16,490 nt of DNA from Tepidisphaeraceae bacterium. GTDB taxonomy: Bacteria > Planctomycetota > Phycisphaerae > Tepidisphaerales > Tepidisphaeraceae. Where the stretch lies: assembly GCA_025450555.1 (NCBI GenBank), contig JANWHF010000275.1, positions 1-16,490 on the forward strand. The letters run 5' to 3'. This document shows, piece by piece, positions 6,960-15,022 of the stretch (position 1 is its first letter; every line of letters begins with the position of its first letter). The notes under the pieces were generated by a model, which was not told the DNA's origin, made no database searches, and saw only the letters and a list, made by a program, of their open reading frames with translations. The position numbers and the translations under genes were made by a program.

Positions 6960-7012
6960 GTAGCACAGCCTTCCAGGCTGTGAAAAAATCACAGGCTGGA
7001 AGCCTGTGCTAC
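6960..7012. repeat. REP-like double hairpin, copy 1
   Basis: There are two inverted arms separated by five A-rich bases. The left arm contains CACAGCCTTCCAGGCTGTG and the right arm CACAGGCTGGAAGCCTGTG. Each arm is itself a perfect 8-bp hairpin with a 3-base loop, and the right arm is the reverse complement of the left apart from two compensating changes that keep both stems intact. The flanking GTAG and CTAC are also conserved. A closely related element is at 14960-15016. This layout is that of paired REP/BIME elements, normally mobilised by RAYT transposases; none is in the window. It lies between the hydrolase stop and the second ABC gene, so it would be transcribed within the cluster and could affect mRNA stability or termination. 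Confidence 0.88.
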
Positions 7013-7044
7013 AAAAAGTGCAATGTGAGGCTGTTTTGACCGCG

Positions 7045-8925
7045 ATGCCGTTTACACGTTCCCGCAAGAAGGCCACGCAGTCGGCGTGGTCGATTCCATT
7101 GCCGCCGCTGGGCGAGGAGGAAGAGCAGCGCTATCGGCCGATCGACCGCAAACTTCTGGGGCGGATGTTCCAGCTTCTGGCTCCCTACAAGAAGCAATAT
7201 GCCCTGGGCGTGACGCTGGGCGTGAGCATGACCATCTTGGAAATGCTCTCCCCGAAGTTCATGCAATGGATCATCGATTATGGCGTGAGCTTTCAGAAGC
7301 ATCTGCTTCCAATCCAGCCGACCTCCCACGGCGCGATCGGGCACGTGCTGCTGATTATTCTCGCCTGGGCGGTGTGCCTTAGCGGCGCGATCGTGCTTCA
7401 GCGCTTCACGATTCTCGTTATGACCGGCGCGGGGGAGCGCGTGCAGTTTTCGATCCGTCGAAAGCTGTTTCAGCAGCTTCAGCGGCTGTCGATGAGCTAT
7501 TACGACCGCACGAAGCTCGGCCGGATCATCAGCCGATGCACCGGCGACATCAGCGCCATGCGCGAAATCAATGTCTGGGGCATTCACGTCATCATCACGA
7601 ACCTGCTCATGATGATCGTGGCCGGCCTGATGCTGGCGATGGCAACGGACATTCGGCTGTTTCTTTCGGTGGCGTGGCTTGGACTGGTGCTGATTCTGGC
7701 CAACCGCATTTATCTCAAACGGGCGGCGGTTCAATGGCAGGTGGTGCGCGAAGGCTGGACCCGTGTCTCGACCAACATGGCCGAAAACATCACCGGCATG
7801 CGCGTTGTGACGGCGTTCAATCGCCAAATCCCCAACCTGGGCGTCTTCAATCGCCTTCAGGAAAACAACACGCAGAACAACGTCAGCATGGCCCGCATCA
7901 ACGGCGCTTATCAGCCGGTGCTGGACCTGATCCGCTTCGTCGGAAAAGTCATCATTCTGGTTTATGGCGCTTACCTGGTGATCTCCGGCCATTTCCCGGC
8001 CGGCAAGGGCGTGGGAGCGGTGGTCGCCGCCACGCTCTATTGGGATTGGTTCATGAATCCCATTACGACCTTTGGCCAGTGGTACAACATGCTGATGCAG
8101 GCGATGGCCAGCGCGGAGCGCGTCTTCTCGCTGCTGGATTTGCAGCCGGAGGTTCAGGATGAGCCGCAGGCCCAGCCGCTGCCGAGGATCGTCGGCAACG
8201 TGAAATTTGAGAATGTCACCTTCGGATACAATCCGGATCGGCCCATCCTTCATGATGTGAATTTCGAAACCAAGCCGGGCCAGATGATCGCGCTGGTCGG
8301 CGCAACCGGCAGCGGCAAGAGCAGCATCATCTCGCTGATCGCGCGCTTCTATCAGCCCCAAAAGGGCCGGATTTTGGTTGATGGCAATGACATCCGCCAT
8401 GCCACGGGCGATTCGCTGCATCATCAAATGGGGCTGGTTTTGCAGGTCAATTATCTGTTCACCGGCACCGTGATGGAAAACATCCGCTACGCCCGGCCGG
8501 AAGCGACCGACGAAGAGATCATCCAGGCGGCCCGCGCGATCGGCGCGCATGAGATGATCTCATCGCTGAAGGACGGCTACCAGACCGACGTCGGCGAGCG
8601 CGGAGCGAACATGTCGCTGGGCCAGCGGCAATTGATCTGCTTCACCCGCGCGTTCCTGGCTGATCCGCGCATTTTCATGCTCGATGAAGCGACCAGCGCC
8701 ATCGACACGGCCACAGAAATGACCGTGCAGCATTGCCTCAGCAAACTGCTGGCGGGACGGACGACGTTTGTGGTGGCCCATCGCCTGAGCACCATTTTGA
8801 ATGCCGACTGCATTCTGGTGATCGATCAAGGCCGGATCATCGAGCGCGGCACGCACCGCGAACTGGTGGCGGCAGGGGGTAAATATGCCAATCTTTACGA
8901 ACAATTCATCAAGCAGGTCGAATGA
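7045..8925 (+). CDS. ABC exporter half-transporter, partner with degenerate signature motif
   Basis: This 626-residue type I ABC exporter has a hydrophilic N-terminus with an acidic patch (LGEEEEQRY), six membrane helices (about 55-330) and an ATPase domain. Walker A is GATGSGKSS (419-427), the Q-loop VLQVNYLF, Walker B IFMLDEATSAID with catalytic E548, and the switch histidine H579 (VVAHR). The signature is MSLGQ (523-527) in place of LSGGQ, a degenerate form. Together with the E-to-D change in the protein at 3701-5764, this makes one sound ATP site (this Walker A/B plus that LSGGQ) and one degenerate site, as in heterodimeric exporters such as TM287/288 and BmrCD. The start is ATG 7045, the first codon beyond the REP-like element; the frame's earlier GTG at 7006 lies within the repeat. 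The only SD-like sequence, GAGG, is 14 bases away, so translation start is not strongly marked. Confidence 0.93.
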   Translation: MPFTRSRKKATQSAWSIPLPPLGEEEEQRYRPIDRKLLGRMFQLLAPYKKQYALGVTLGVSMTILEMLSPKFMQWIIDYGVSFQKHLLPIQPTSHGAIGHVLLIILAWAVCLSGAIVLQRFTILVMTGAGERVQFSIRRKLFQQLQRLSMSYYDRTKLGRIISRCTGDISAMREINVWGIHVIITNLLMMIVAGLMLAMATDIRLFLSVAWLGLVLILANRIYLKRAAVQWQVVREGWTRVSTNMAENITGMRVVTAFNRQIPNLGVFNRLQENNTQNNVSMARINGAYQPVLDLIRFVGKVIILVYGAYLVISGHFPAGKGVGAVVAATLYWDWFMNPITTFGQWYNMLMQAMASAERVFSLLDLQPEVQDEPQAQPLPRIVGNVKFENVTFGYNPDRPILHDVNFETKPGQMIALVGATGSGKSSIISLIARFYQPQKGRILVDGNDIRHATGDSLHHQMGLVLQVNYLFTGTVMENIRYARPEATDEEIIQAARAIGAHEMISSLKDGYQTDVGERGANMSLGQRQLICFTRAFLADPRIFMLDEATSAIDTATEMTVQHCLSKLLAGRTTFVVAHRLSTILNADCILVIDQGRIIERGTHRELVAAGGKYANLYEQFIKQVE

Positions 8926-9019
8926 GTAATGGTTGTGTGTGGTTGAGGTGTATCGGAAACGGAAGTGGAGCTTCCCTATGATGTTCGGGAATGACAGTTG
9001 CTGCCGGAGGTCGTGACGC

Positions 9020-12019
9020 ATGCTGTCGGTCTGGTGTCCCAATTGCGCGAAGAACGCCATCTTCACCGATGGTGAAGGGGACCTGCCGGCGTTGTGCAGC
9101 GCTTGCGGACAACTGTACATCCTTCCACCCGCTCCGCTGCTGTCGCCATTTTCAGCCGGACAAATCATCCGCGAACCTCAAGAAGAGCAGGCCGTTGCGC
9201 CGGAAATCGTGGAGCCGCAGCTTGTCGAAACTTCGCCAGTTCCATCACCCAGAAAACGCGAGTTTGTGCCGGCGATGGTGGGCGCCTGGGTCTGTGCGAT
9301 GGCACTGGGCTTCATCGTCTTCGCCTGGTTCCATCTCAGTCAGCAGGCACGCCTGCACGATCGCCAGACGGCGCAGCACATGCTTGTCGAGGCACAAGGC
9401 CTTGTGACAAGCGGGAAGACGATTCAGGCGCGCGAGGTGTACACGCGACTGAGCGGATTTCTAAATGCGCGCAGCCAAAAGGACCCTGCACTCAAACCAA
9501 TCGTGGCTGCGTCTCGTGAAGGGCTCGATCAACTCGATCATCCCGCCGCGCCGGCGGTCGTTGCGGTGATGAACAACGCCGCGACCGAACGAGCCAAACC
9601 GGAAACGACGCGTTCGAATAATCCTTTGACTGTTGCAAAGGCGGATGAGCATCCAGCGGATCATCAGTTTTCGTCAGGCAAATCTAATCTCTCGCACTCT
9701 GGCGATTCGATCCCACGAAAGCATGTCGCTTCCGTCGAAAACGTGATTGATTCGGCAACTCCAGAGGTCAAGGCCGCGCCAGTTATCGCCCGGCCGATGA
9801 TTCATCCGGAGTTTGTTCCCAAGAGCCGGGACATCAGCGATGAACAAATTGGCCAATCCATTCGGCGCGGCGTCGACTGGCTCATTCTGCAATTCGATCC
9901 GAAGACGCACGCGATTAAGCAGGGATATGCCGATGATCGGGCCAAGCATACCGGGCTCGATGCGCTGGCCGTCTATGCATTGCTCCAGGCGAATCAGGCG
10001 ATCAATGATCCGCGGCTCAATCCAAAAGAGCCGTTCATGATGGCGGTACTGGATCGGCTCAAAAAGCTGCCGGTATCCGAGGGCATCAGCGATTACGCGA
10101 CCTATTCGCGTTCGCTGCGCATCACCGCGCTAACGTTGCTTAACCGCCCCGAAGACCAGGCAACGATTGCAGCCGACGCCAACTGGTTGCTGCATAATCA
10201 GCAGGATGGCGCTTACACCTATTCCAAACCCCTCTCGACCGACCATGGGCCGGTCTGGGACAATTCCAATTCTCAGTATGGCTTGCTCGGTGTCTGGTCG
10301 GCGGCGGAGCAGGGATTCAACGTTCCGATGCCGTATTGGCTGACGGTGCAACGGCACTGGGAAAAGTATCAGTCCGACGACGGCGGATGGAGCTATATCC
10401 AGCGCGATTCAACTGGCTCGTTGACCATGACCTGCGCCGGCGTTGCTTCGCTGTTTGTCTGTCACGATTGGCTCGATGAGCCACATAATGGAGCGGTGGG
10501 CAAGGAGCCTTTTGCTCCCGCGCTTCAGCACGGGCTGGAATGGCTCGAGCAGGGCAATCGCATCGTCGATGTCGATAGCGTCGGCTATTGGGGCTATGCC
10601 CTCTATGGCATCGAGCGCGTCGGGCTGGCCAGCGGATTCAAATATTTCGGGAAGCACAATTGGTATCCGGAGCTCTGCCGAAATGTGCTGCGACGCCAGG
10701 CGCCGGGCGGAAGCTGGGGGCCGGATGCGGAAGATGAAAACACGGTCATCGAAACCAGCTATGCGATTTTATTCTTGTCGCGCGGGCGGCATCCGCTGGT
10801 GATGAATAAGCTGCGGTTCGATGGACACTGGTCCAATCATCCGCGCGATCTGGCGAATCTGTCTCGGTGGGCGACCGGCGAGCTCGAGCGGCCGCTCAAC
10901 TGGCAGGTGGTGCCGCTCAATCATCCATGGACCGACTGGACCGATTCGCCCATTTTGTATATCGCCAGCCATGAGCCGGTGCCGCTGAATGATGGGGATG
11001 TGAAGAACATCCGATCGTACGTGAACGCGGGCGGCATGCTCTTTATGCATGCGGACAACGATTCGCCGAAGTTCGATCGGTTTGCGCGCGAAGCCGCGGA
11101 GCGGCTGTTTCCAAAATACAAGCTGGTTCCGGTCCCGCCGGGCCATCCGCTGCTCTCTGCGCTGTACAACGTGCAGCCTCCGGTGCCGCTGCTGATGGTC
11201 AGCAATGGCTCGCGCATCCTGATGCTTTACAGCCCGCGCGACATCAGCCATTACTGGCACACGCGCGACTCCTCCAGCGCCGTGGGCAAGGCCGTCTATC
11301 AGCTTGGCGCAAACATGTTCATCTACGCAGCCGGCAAACGGAATCTGCGAAATCGGCTCGATAACAACAGCGTGGTCGCTCACGTCGGCCATCCTGACTT
11401 TGTCGTGAATGTCGCGCGCCTCCGCTACAACGGCAATTGGGATCCTGAGCCTTACGCGTGGCAGCGATTTGCCAGCGTCTTCGAGCAACGTACGGGATAT
11501 GGGCTTCACGTGCAGGCGGTGGATTTCTCGCAGCTTGACGCCCGTCGATTTCCATTTGCTCATCTGACCGGCACCGCCAAATTCGAGCCAACTGAAGCGC
11601 AGCTCGCGGCTTTGCGACGCTATACGGAAACCGGCGGAATGCTGCTGATCGACAACTGCGGCGGGAGCGGGGAATTCGACCAGTTCCTGCGTCCGCAGCT
11701 TCTGAGCCATGGCTTTTCGATGGCCGATCCGATGCACGTGCAGATGATTCATCCGATGCTCAACGAATCGGGGCCGGGCATGGTTGATCTGACACGCGTG
11801 CGACTGCGTCCCTTCGCGTCAGAGTTGATTGGGAATAATGGCGGCGCAGCGCTCACCGAACTGCCGGTCGGCAGTGGACACGTGATTCTTTCACCACTGG
11901 ACGTTACTTCCGGCCTGCTCAACACCAACACCTGGGGCATCCTCGGATACGATCCGACCTATTCGCAAAACCTCATGAGCAACCTGATTCTCTGGACGCT
12001 CGACGGGCAGAAGGATTGA
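9020..12019 (+). CDS. Membrane-anchored zinc-ribbon, toroid and tandem DUF4159 protein
   Basis: The 999-residue protein has an unusual domain series. An N-terminal zinc ribbon carries CPNC (Cys6, Cys9) and CSAC (Cys26, Cys29). A Pro/Glu-rich linker leads to one membrane helix (about 82-104), then a low-complexity external linker (about 150-265). Residues about 271-595 form an alpha/alpha toroid of the prenyltransferase/squalene-cyclase-repeat type (GLDALAVYALLQAN, DDGGWSYIQ, GGSWGPDAEDENTVIETSYA). Two DUF4159 domains follow (about 598-785 and 797-999), each with an RxxxxGxW start and an acid-rich or Gly-rich core: YVNAGGMLFMHADNDSPKFD in the first, YTETGGMLLIDNCGGSGEFD in the second. DUF4159 has a glutamine-amidotransferase-like fold and is common in planctomycetes next to toroid domains; its function is unknown. 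The ATG is preceded by GGAGGT eight bases away. The zinc ribbon would be cytoplasmic and the rest outside the cytoplasm. It starts 94 bases after the ABC gene, perhaps a separate unit. Confidence 0.9.
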   Translation: MLSVWCPNCAKNAIFTDGEGDLPALCSACGQLYILPPAPLLSPFSAGQIIREPQEEQAVAPEIVEPQLVETSPVPSPRKREFVPAMVGAWVCAMALGFIVFAWFHLSQQARLHDRQTAQHMLVEAQGLVTSGKTIQAREVYTRLSGFLNARSQKDPALKPIVAASREGLDQLDHPAAPAVVAVMNNAATERAKPETTRSNNPLTVAKADEHPADHQFSSGKSNLSHSGDSIPRKHVASVENVIDSATPEVKAAPVIARPMIHPEFVPKSRDISDEQIGQSIRRGVDWLILQFDPKTHAIKQGYADDRAKHTGLDALAVYALLQANQAINDPRLNPKEPFMMAVLDRLKKLPVSEGISDYATYSRSLRITALTLLNRPEDQATIAADANWLLHNQQDGAYTYSKPLSTDHGPVWDNSNSQYGLLGVWSAAEQGFNVPMPYWLTVQRHWEKYQSDDGGWSYIQRDSTGSLTMTCAGVASLFVCHDWLDEPHNGAVGKEPFAPALQHGLEWLEQGNRIVDVDSVGYWGYALYGIERVGLASGFKYFGKHNWYPELCRNVLRRQAPGGSWGPDAEDENTVIETSYAILFLSRGRHPLVMNKLRFDGHWSNHPRDLANLSRWATGELERPLNWQVVPLNHPWTDWTDSPILYIASHEPVPLNDGDVKNIRSYVNAGGMLFMHADNDSPKFDRFAREAAERLFPKYKLVPVPPGHPLLSALYNVQPPVPLLMVSNGSRILMLYSPRDISHYWHTRDSSSAVGKAVYQLGANMFIYAAGKRNLRNRLDNNSVVAHVGHPDFVVNVARLRYNGNWDPEPYAWQRFASVFEQRTGYGLHVQAVDFSQLDARRFPFAHLTGTAKFEPTEAQLAALRRYTETGGMLLIDNCGGSGEFDQFLRPQLLSHGFSMADPMHVQMIHPMLNESGPGMVDLTRVRLRPFASELIGNNGGAALTELPVGSGHVILSPLDVTSGLLNTNTWGILGYDPTYSQNLMSNLILWTLDGQKD

Positions 12020-12058
12020 ATCGCTCTGCATTCCTCGTGGACGCGCTGGCGTCTTACC

Positions 12059-12064
12059 TATAAT
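12059..12064 (+). promoter_or_regulatory. Perfect TATAAT box just before hemC
   Basis: TATAAT at 12059-12064 is a perfect sigma-70 -10 hexamer in the 53-base gap before hemC. No good -35 is found at the usual distance (12036-12041 reads CGTGGA). If used, transcription would start near 12070, almost at the ATG at 12073. The mRNA would be leaderless from that codon, or would have a leader of about 48 bases if translation starts at the ATG at 12118. Confidence 0.35.
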
Positions 12065-12072
12065 CATTCGTC

Positions 12073-13035
12073 ATGGCCAGCAGCGAAGTAATTCGATCCG
12101 AAGATGTCGCGTCATCGATGTTGCGCCTCGGCACGCGCGGAAGCCTGCTGGCTCGATCGCAGAGCCAGCTCGTGGCGAGCATGCTGGCGCAAAAGCATGC
12201 GGGGCTGTCGATCGAGCTCGTGGTGATCAGCACATCGGGCGACCAGATTGCCGATCGGCCTTTGCACGAAGTTGGCGGCAAGGGACTGTTCGTCAAAGAG
12301 CTGGAGCAGGCGCTGCTGGCGGGGCAGATTGACCTGGCGGTCCATAGTTTTAAGGATGTGCCGGTCACGATGCCGCTGGTCGAGCAACCCGATCTAGTTA
12401 TCGCGGCTGTTCCCGCGCGAGAAGATCCGCGAGACGTGTTGGTGAGCCTTGAGGTTCGCTCCATTGACCAGCTTAAGAAGGGGGCGCGCATCGGCACTGG
12501 AAGCCTGCGTCGGCGATGCCAACTTCTCGACCTTCGGCCCGATCTAGAGATAGAGCCGATTCGCGGAAACATCGACACGAGAATCCGGAAGCTGCGCGAA
12601 GGGCAATTCGACGCCGTCATTCTCGCCGCCGCCGGCCTGGCGCGAGGCGGGCTCTTCGATCCGGCAATCATGACCGCGCTCGAAATCGAGACTTGCGTTC
12701 CGGCCGCAGGTCAGGGCGCGCTGGCGATCCAATGCCGCGCATCGGATGAACGAACGCTCGGGCTGATCGAACCGCTCAACGATGCGAGCACTTTTGATTG
12801 CGTAGCCGCCGAGCGGGCGCTGGTTGGGCTGCTGCGCGGCGATTGCCTTTCCCCGATCGGCGCGCTGGCAACGATGGAAGGCGACGAAATCGCATTGAAG
12901 GCCGCGGTGGGCGCGCGTGCAGGCGAGCCGCCGGTTCTTCGCGCCGTGGCCACTGGTGGTGATCCTGATGGCGTCGCCCATGAGTGCTTTCACATTCTTG
13001 CCCAGCAGCATGTCGAGGCGTTATTGCATGGGTGA
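12073..13035 (+). CDS. hemC: Hydroxymethylbilane synthase (porphobilinogen deaminase)
   Basis: HemC joins four porphobilinogen molecules into hydroxymethylbilane in the cytoplasm, a shared step of haem and other tetrapyrrole synthesis. The 320-residue product carries the diagnostic motifs in order: RLGTRGSLLARSQSQ, DRPLHEVGGKGLFVKELEQALL, DLAVHSFKDVPV with the catalytic aspartate at D95, IGTGSLRRRCQLL (Arg residues that bind the growing chain), RGNIDTRIRKL, AGQGALAIQCR and GDCLSPIGALA, whose C258 should carry the dipyrromethane cofactor. The more usual text at that last site is GGCxxPIGA, so GDCLS is a mild variation. The ATG at 12073 adds 15 residues before the conserved start; ATG 12118 (MLRLGTRGS) is an equally plausible start. 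Neither has an SD. No other tetrapyrrole gene is nearby. Confidence 0.96.
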   Translation: MASSEVIRSEDVASSMLRLGTRGSLLARSQSQLVASMLAQKHAGLSIELVVISTSGDQIADRPLHEVGGKGLFVKELEQALLAGQIDLAVHSFKDVPVTMPLVEQPDLVIAAVPAREDPRDVLVSLEVRSIDQLKKGARIGTGSLRRRCQLLDLRPDLEIEPIRGNIDTRIRKLREGQFDAVILAAAGLARGGLFDPAIMTALEIETCVPAAGQGALAIQCRASDERTLGLIEPLNDASTFDCVAAERALVGLLRGDCLSPIGALATMEGDEIALKAAVGARAGEPPVLRAVATGGDPDGVAHECFHILAQQHVEALLHG

Positions 13036-13221
13036 TTGCGATGGAAGATGTATAGTAAATCCTTGTTAAAGCGAACGATCCAATCGCCGGATATATCGTA
13101 TGATAGGTGATGCTTAGGTGCCGAACCCTCTTCCCTGCGACAATGTGCGCAGGTTGACCATCGGTCTTTGTTGGAACTACGATAGTCGTAAGAGGGGCGT
13201 CGCGGGTTGTGAGCCGATCCT

Positions 13222-14910
13222 TTGGACGGTAAACGCAACAAAGTTCTGGTCCTTTCCAGTGCTTCGACGGGAAACTCGCAAGCGATTGATTCGCTTCGAG
13301 TCACCTGCGAAGTCGTGGAGATTCCCACGATCGATCAGGCCATCGAGGCCCTCCGCCACGATCAGTTCAGCGCCATCTTTTCTGACTCAGCCGACTTCCT
13401 GCCGCTCGAGCGCGCTCTTGTTTCCCAGCAGGCCAACCTGATCCTCAACACCATCGGCGAAGGCGTCTGCATCGTCGATGATGAGGCCCGCTGTAACTGG
13501 ATGAACAAGAAGATGCAGGCCTGGCCCGCGCGGGTCCACGAAAAAATCCGCCGAACGTGTCAGGAAGCCTTCAGCCTCTTCAGCAAGCAAACCTCGCCGC
13601 AGCATCCCGACTCTCCCGCCTTCAGCCGATCCAAGCGTTACGTTTTGAACATCGACGACCAGCAGTTCCTGGAGATGATCGCCTCGCCGGTGATCAACCC
13701 GGCCGGTCAGGTGGTGCAGGTGGTCGCGGTCGTGTGGGATGCCACGGGCACTCGTCGATTGCAGCAGAAGATCGATGCGATCGATCGCGCCGGCCGGGAA
13801 CTGGTCCGCCTGGAATCGGAAGCGCTGAGCAAATTGAACGTTGGCCAGCGACTCAAACTCCTTGAAGAGAAGATCATCGCTTTCACCAAAGAGCTGATGC
13901 ACTTCGATCACTTTGCGATTCGATTGCTCGATCGCCGGGCCAACAAGCTCGAGATGGTCATCAGCTCCGGCCTGCCGAACGATGCATTGAACATCGATCT
14001 CTTTGCCGAAACCGAAGGCAACGGCATCAGCGGATATGTCGCCGCCACCGGCCGATCCTACATCTGCCCCGATGTCGAGCGCGATCCGCGCTACGTCTTC
14101 GGCCTCGATCAGGCCAAGAGCAGCCTGACGGTTCCGCTCACGTTGCACGATCGCGTGATCGGCATCTTCAACATCGAGAGCCGGCAGCGCGCTGCTTTCA
14201 ACGAGGACGATCGGCAATTCGCCGAGATCTTCGGCCGCTATGTCGCGATCGCACTGAACATTCTCGACTTGATGGTGGTCGAGCGCGTCTCGACTTCGCA
14301 CACCGTCGCCGACACCGTCTGCAGCGAAGCGGCCGGCCCGCTCAACGACATCAGCTCCGACGCCAATTCGCTGATGGAGCAGTACATCGGCCATGAGGAA
14401 CTCCGCCAGAAACTCCAGCAGATCATCGACAACGTCGCCTCGGTTCGCAAATGCCTCACGCAGGCCGCCGAAGGACCCAACACCGTTTTGGGCGCCGGGC
14501 AAGTCAAGGGCGAGCAGGATCCGGTACTTGCCGGCAAGCAGATTCTCGTCGCCGATGACGATCCCAACATCCGCGCCACGATCGGCGACATCCTTCGCAA
14601 GTATGGTGCCGTCGCGACTGTTGTCGGCAATGCCACCGAGGCGATCGATCAGCTCGAGGTTCGCGGGTTCGATCTGCTGATCAGCGATATCAAGATGCCC
14701 GACAAGACCGGCTACGACGTCTTCGCCGTCGGCCGGCGAAAGCATCCGGCCATCGCCGTCATCCTCATGACCGGCTTTGGCTACGATCCCAACCACACCA
14801 TCGTCCGCGCCAGCCAGGAAGGCCTGCAGGCGGTTCTCTTCAAGCCGTTCAAGGTCGATCAGCTTCTGGGCGAAGTGCGCAAGGCGCTTCAGATTCCCGC
14901 CGCACGATAG
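13222..14910 (+). CDS. PAS-GAF-receiver signalling protein lacking a kinase domain
   Basis: The 562-residue soluble protein has a receiver-like N-terminal segment (about 1-65, starting KVLVLSS, without the usual acidic cluster), a PAS domain (about 74-195: ILNTIGEGVCIVDDEARCNWMN...), a coiled linker (LQQKIDAIDRAGRELVRLE), a GAF domain (about 215-350, with GISGYVAATGRSYICPDVERDPRY and SLTVPLTLHDRVIGIFNIES), a helical segment (about 355-425) and a C-terminal receiver. The receiver is complete: acidic pair D445/D446, phospho-acceptor D489 in LLISDIKMPD, T517 and K541. The helical segment contains CSEAAGPLNDI (367-377), similar to a histidine-kinase H-box but with Ser368 where the phospho-histidine should be, and no HATPase domain follows. 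It probably receives phosphate from another kinase. The start is TTG 13222, the first start codon after an in-frame stop at 13210; the SD is weak. Confidence 0.87.
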   Translation: MDGKRNKVLVLSSASTGNSQAIDSLRVTCEVVEIPTIDQAIEALRHDQFSAIFSDSADFLPLERALVSQQANLILNTIGEGVCIVDDEARCNWMNKKMQAWPARVHEKIRRTCQEAFSLFSKQTSPQHPDSPAFSRSKRYVLNIDDQQFLEMIASPVINPAGQVVQVVAVVWDATGTRRLQQKIDAIDRAGRELVRLESEALSKLNVGQRLKLLEEKIIAFTKELMHFDHFAIRLLDRRANKLEMVISSGLPNDALNIDLFAETEGNGISGYVAATGRSYICPDVERDPRYVFGLDQAKSSLTVPLTLHDRVIGIFNIESRQRAAFNEDDRQFAEIFGRYVAIALNILDLMVVERVSTSHTVADTVCSEAAGPLNDISSDANSLMEQYIGHEELRQKLQQIIDNVASVRKCLTQAAEGPNTVLGAGQVKGEQDPVLAGKQILVADDDPNIRATIGDILRKYGAVATVVGNATEAIDQLEVRGFDLLISDIKMPDKTGYDVFAVGRRKHPAIAVILMTGFGYDPNHTIVRASQEGLQAVLFKPFKVDQLLGEVRKALQIPAAR

Positions 14911-14959
14911 GCTCCGCTGGAACTGCTCCGTGCCGCGAAGCGCTGAGGCGCCGGTTCTC

Positions 14960-15016
14960 GTAGCACAGCCTTCCAGGCTGTGAACTAAAAAACCACAGAC
15001 TGGAAGCCTGTGCCAC
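14960..15016. repeat. REP-like double hairpin, copy 2
   Basis: The left arm contains CACAGCCTTCCAGGCTGTG, identical to copy 1 at 6960-7012, and a 9-10 base A-rich spacer leads to a right arm containing CACAGACTGGAAGCCTGTG. One G-to-A change and an altered flank (GTGCCAC in place of GTGCTAC) mark decay of this arm. It lies between convergent genes (stops at 14910 and 15023), where it could act as a two-way terminator or RNA-stabilising structure. Confidence 0.87.
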
Positions 15017-15022
15017 GCAGAA

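Noticed and set aside
7009..8550. 513-residue open frame on the minus strand
   Set aside because: It is antisense to the second ABC gene, with a His/Asp/Ala-rich translation typical of a shadow frame and no recognisable domain.
7045..8925. Both ABC genes as independent homodimeric exporters
   Set aside because: The complementary degenerate motifs (Walker B D573 in one, MSLGQ in the other) and close clustering fit a heterodimer better, although homodimers cannot be excluded from the sequence alone.
10769..11752. 327-residue open frame on the minus strand
   Set aside because: It is antisense to the DUF4159 part of the 9020-12019 gene, with a His/Arg-rich shadow composition.
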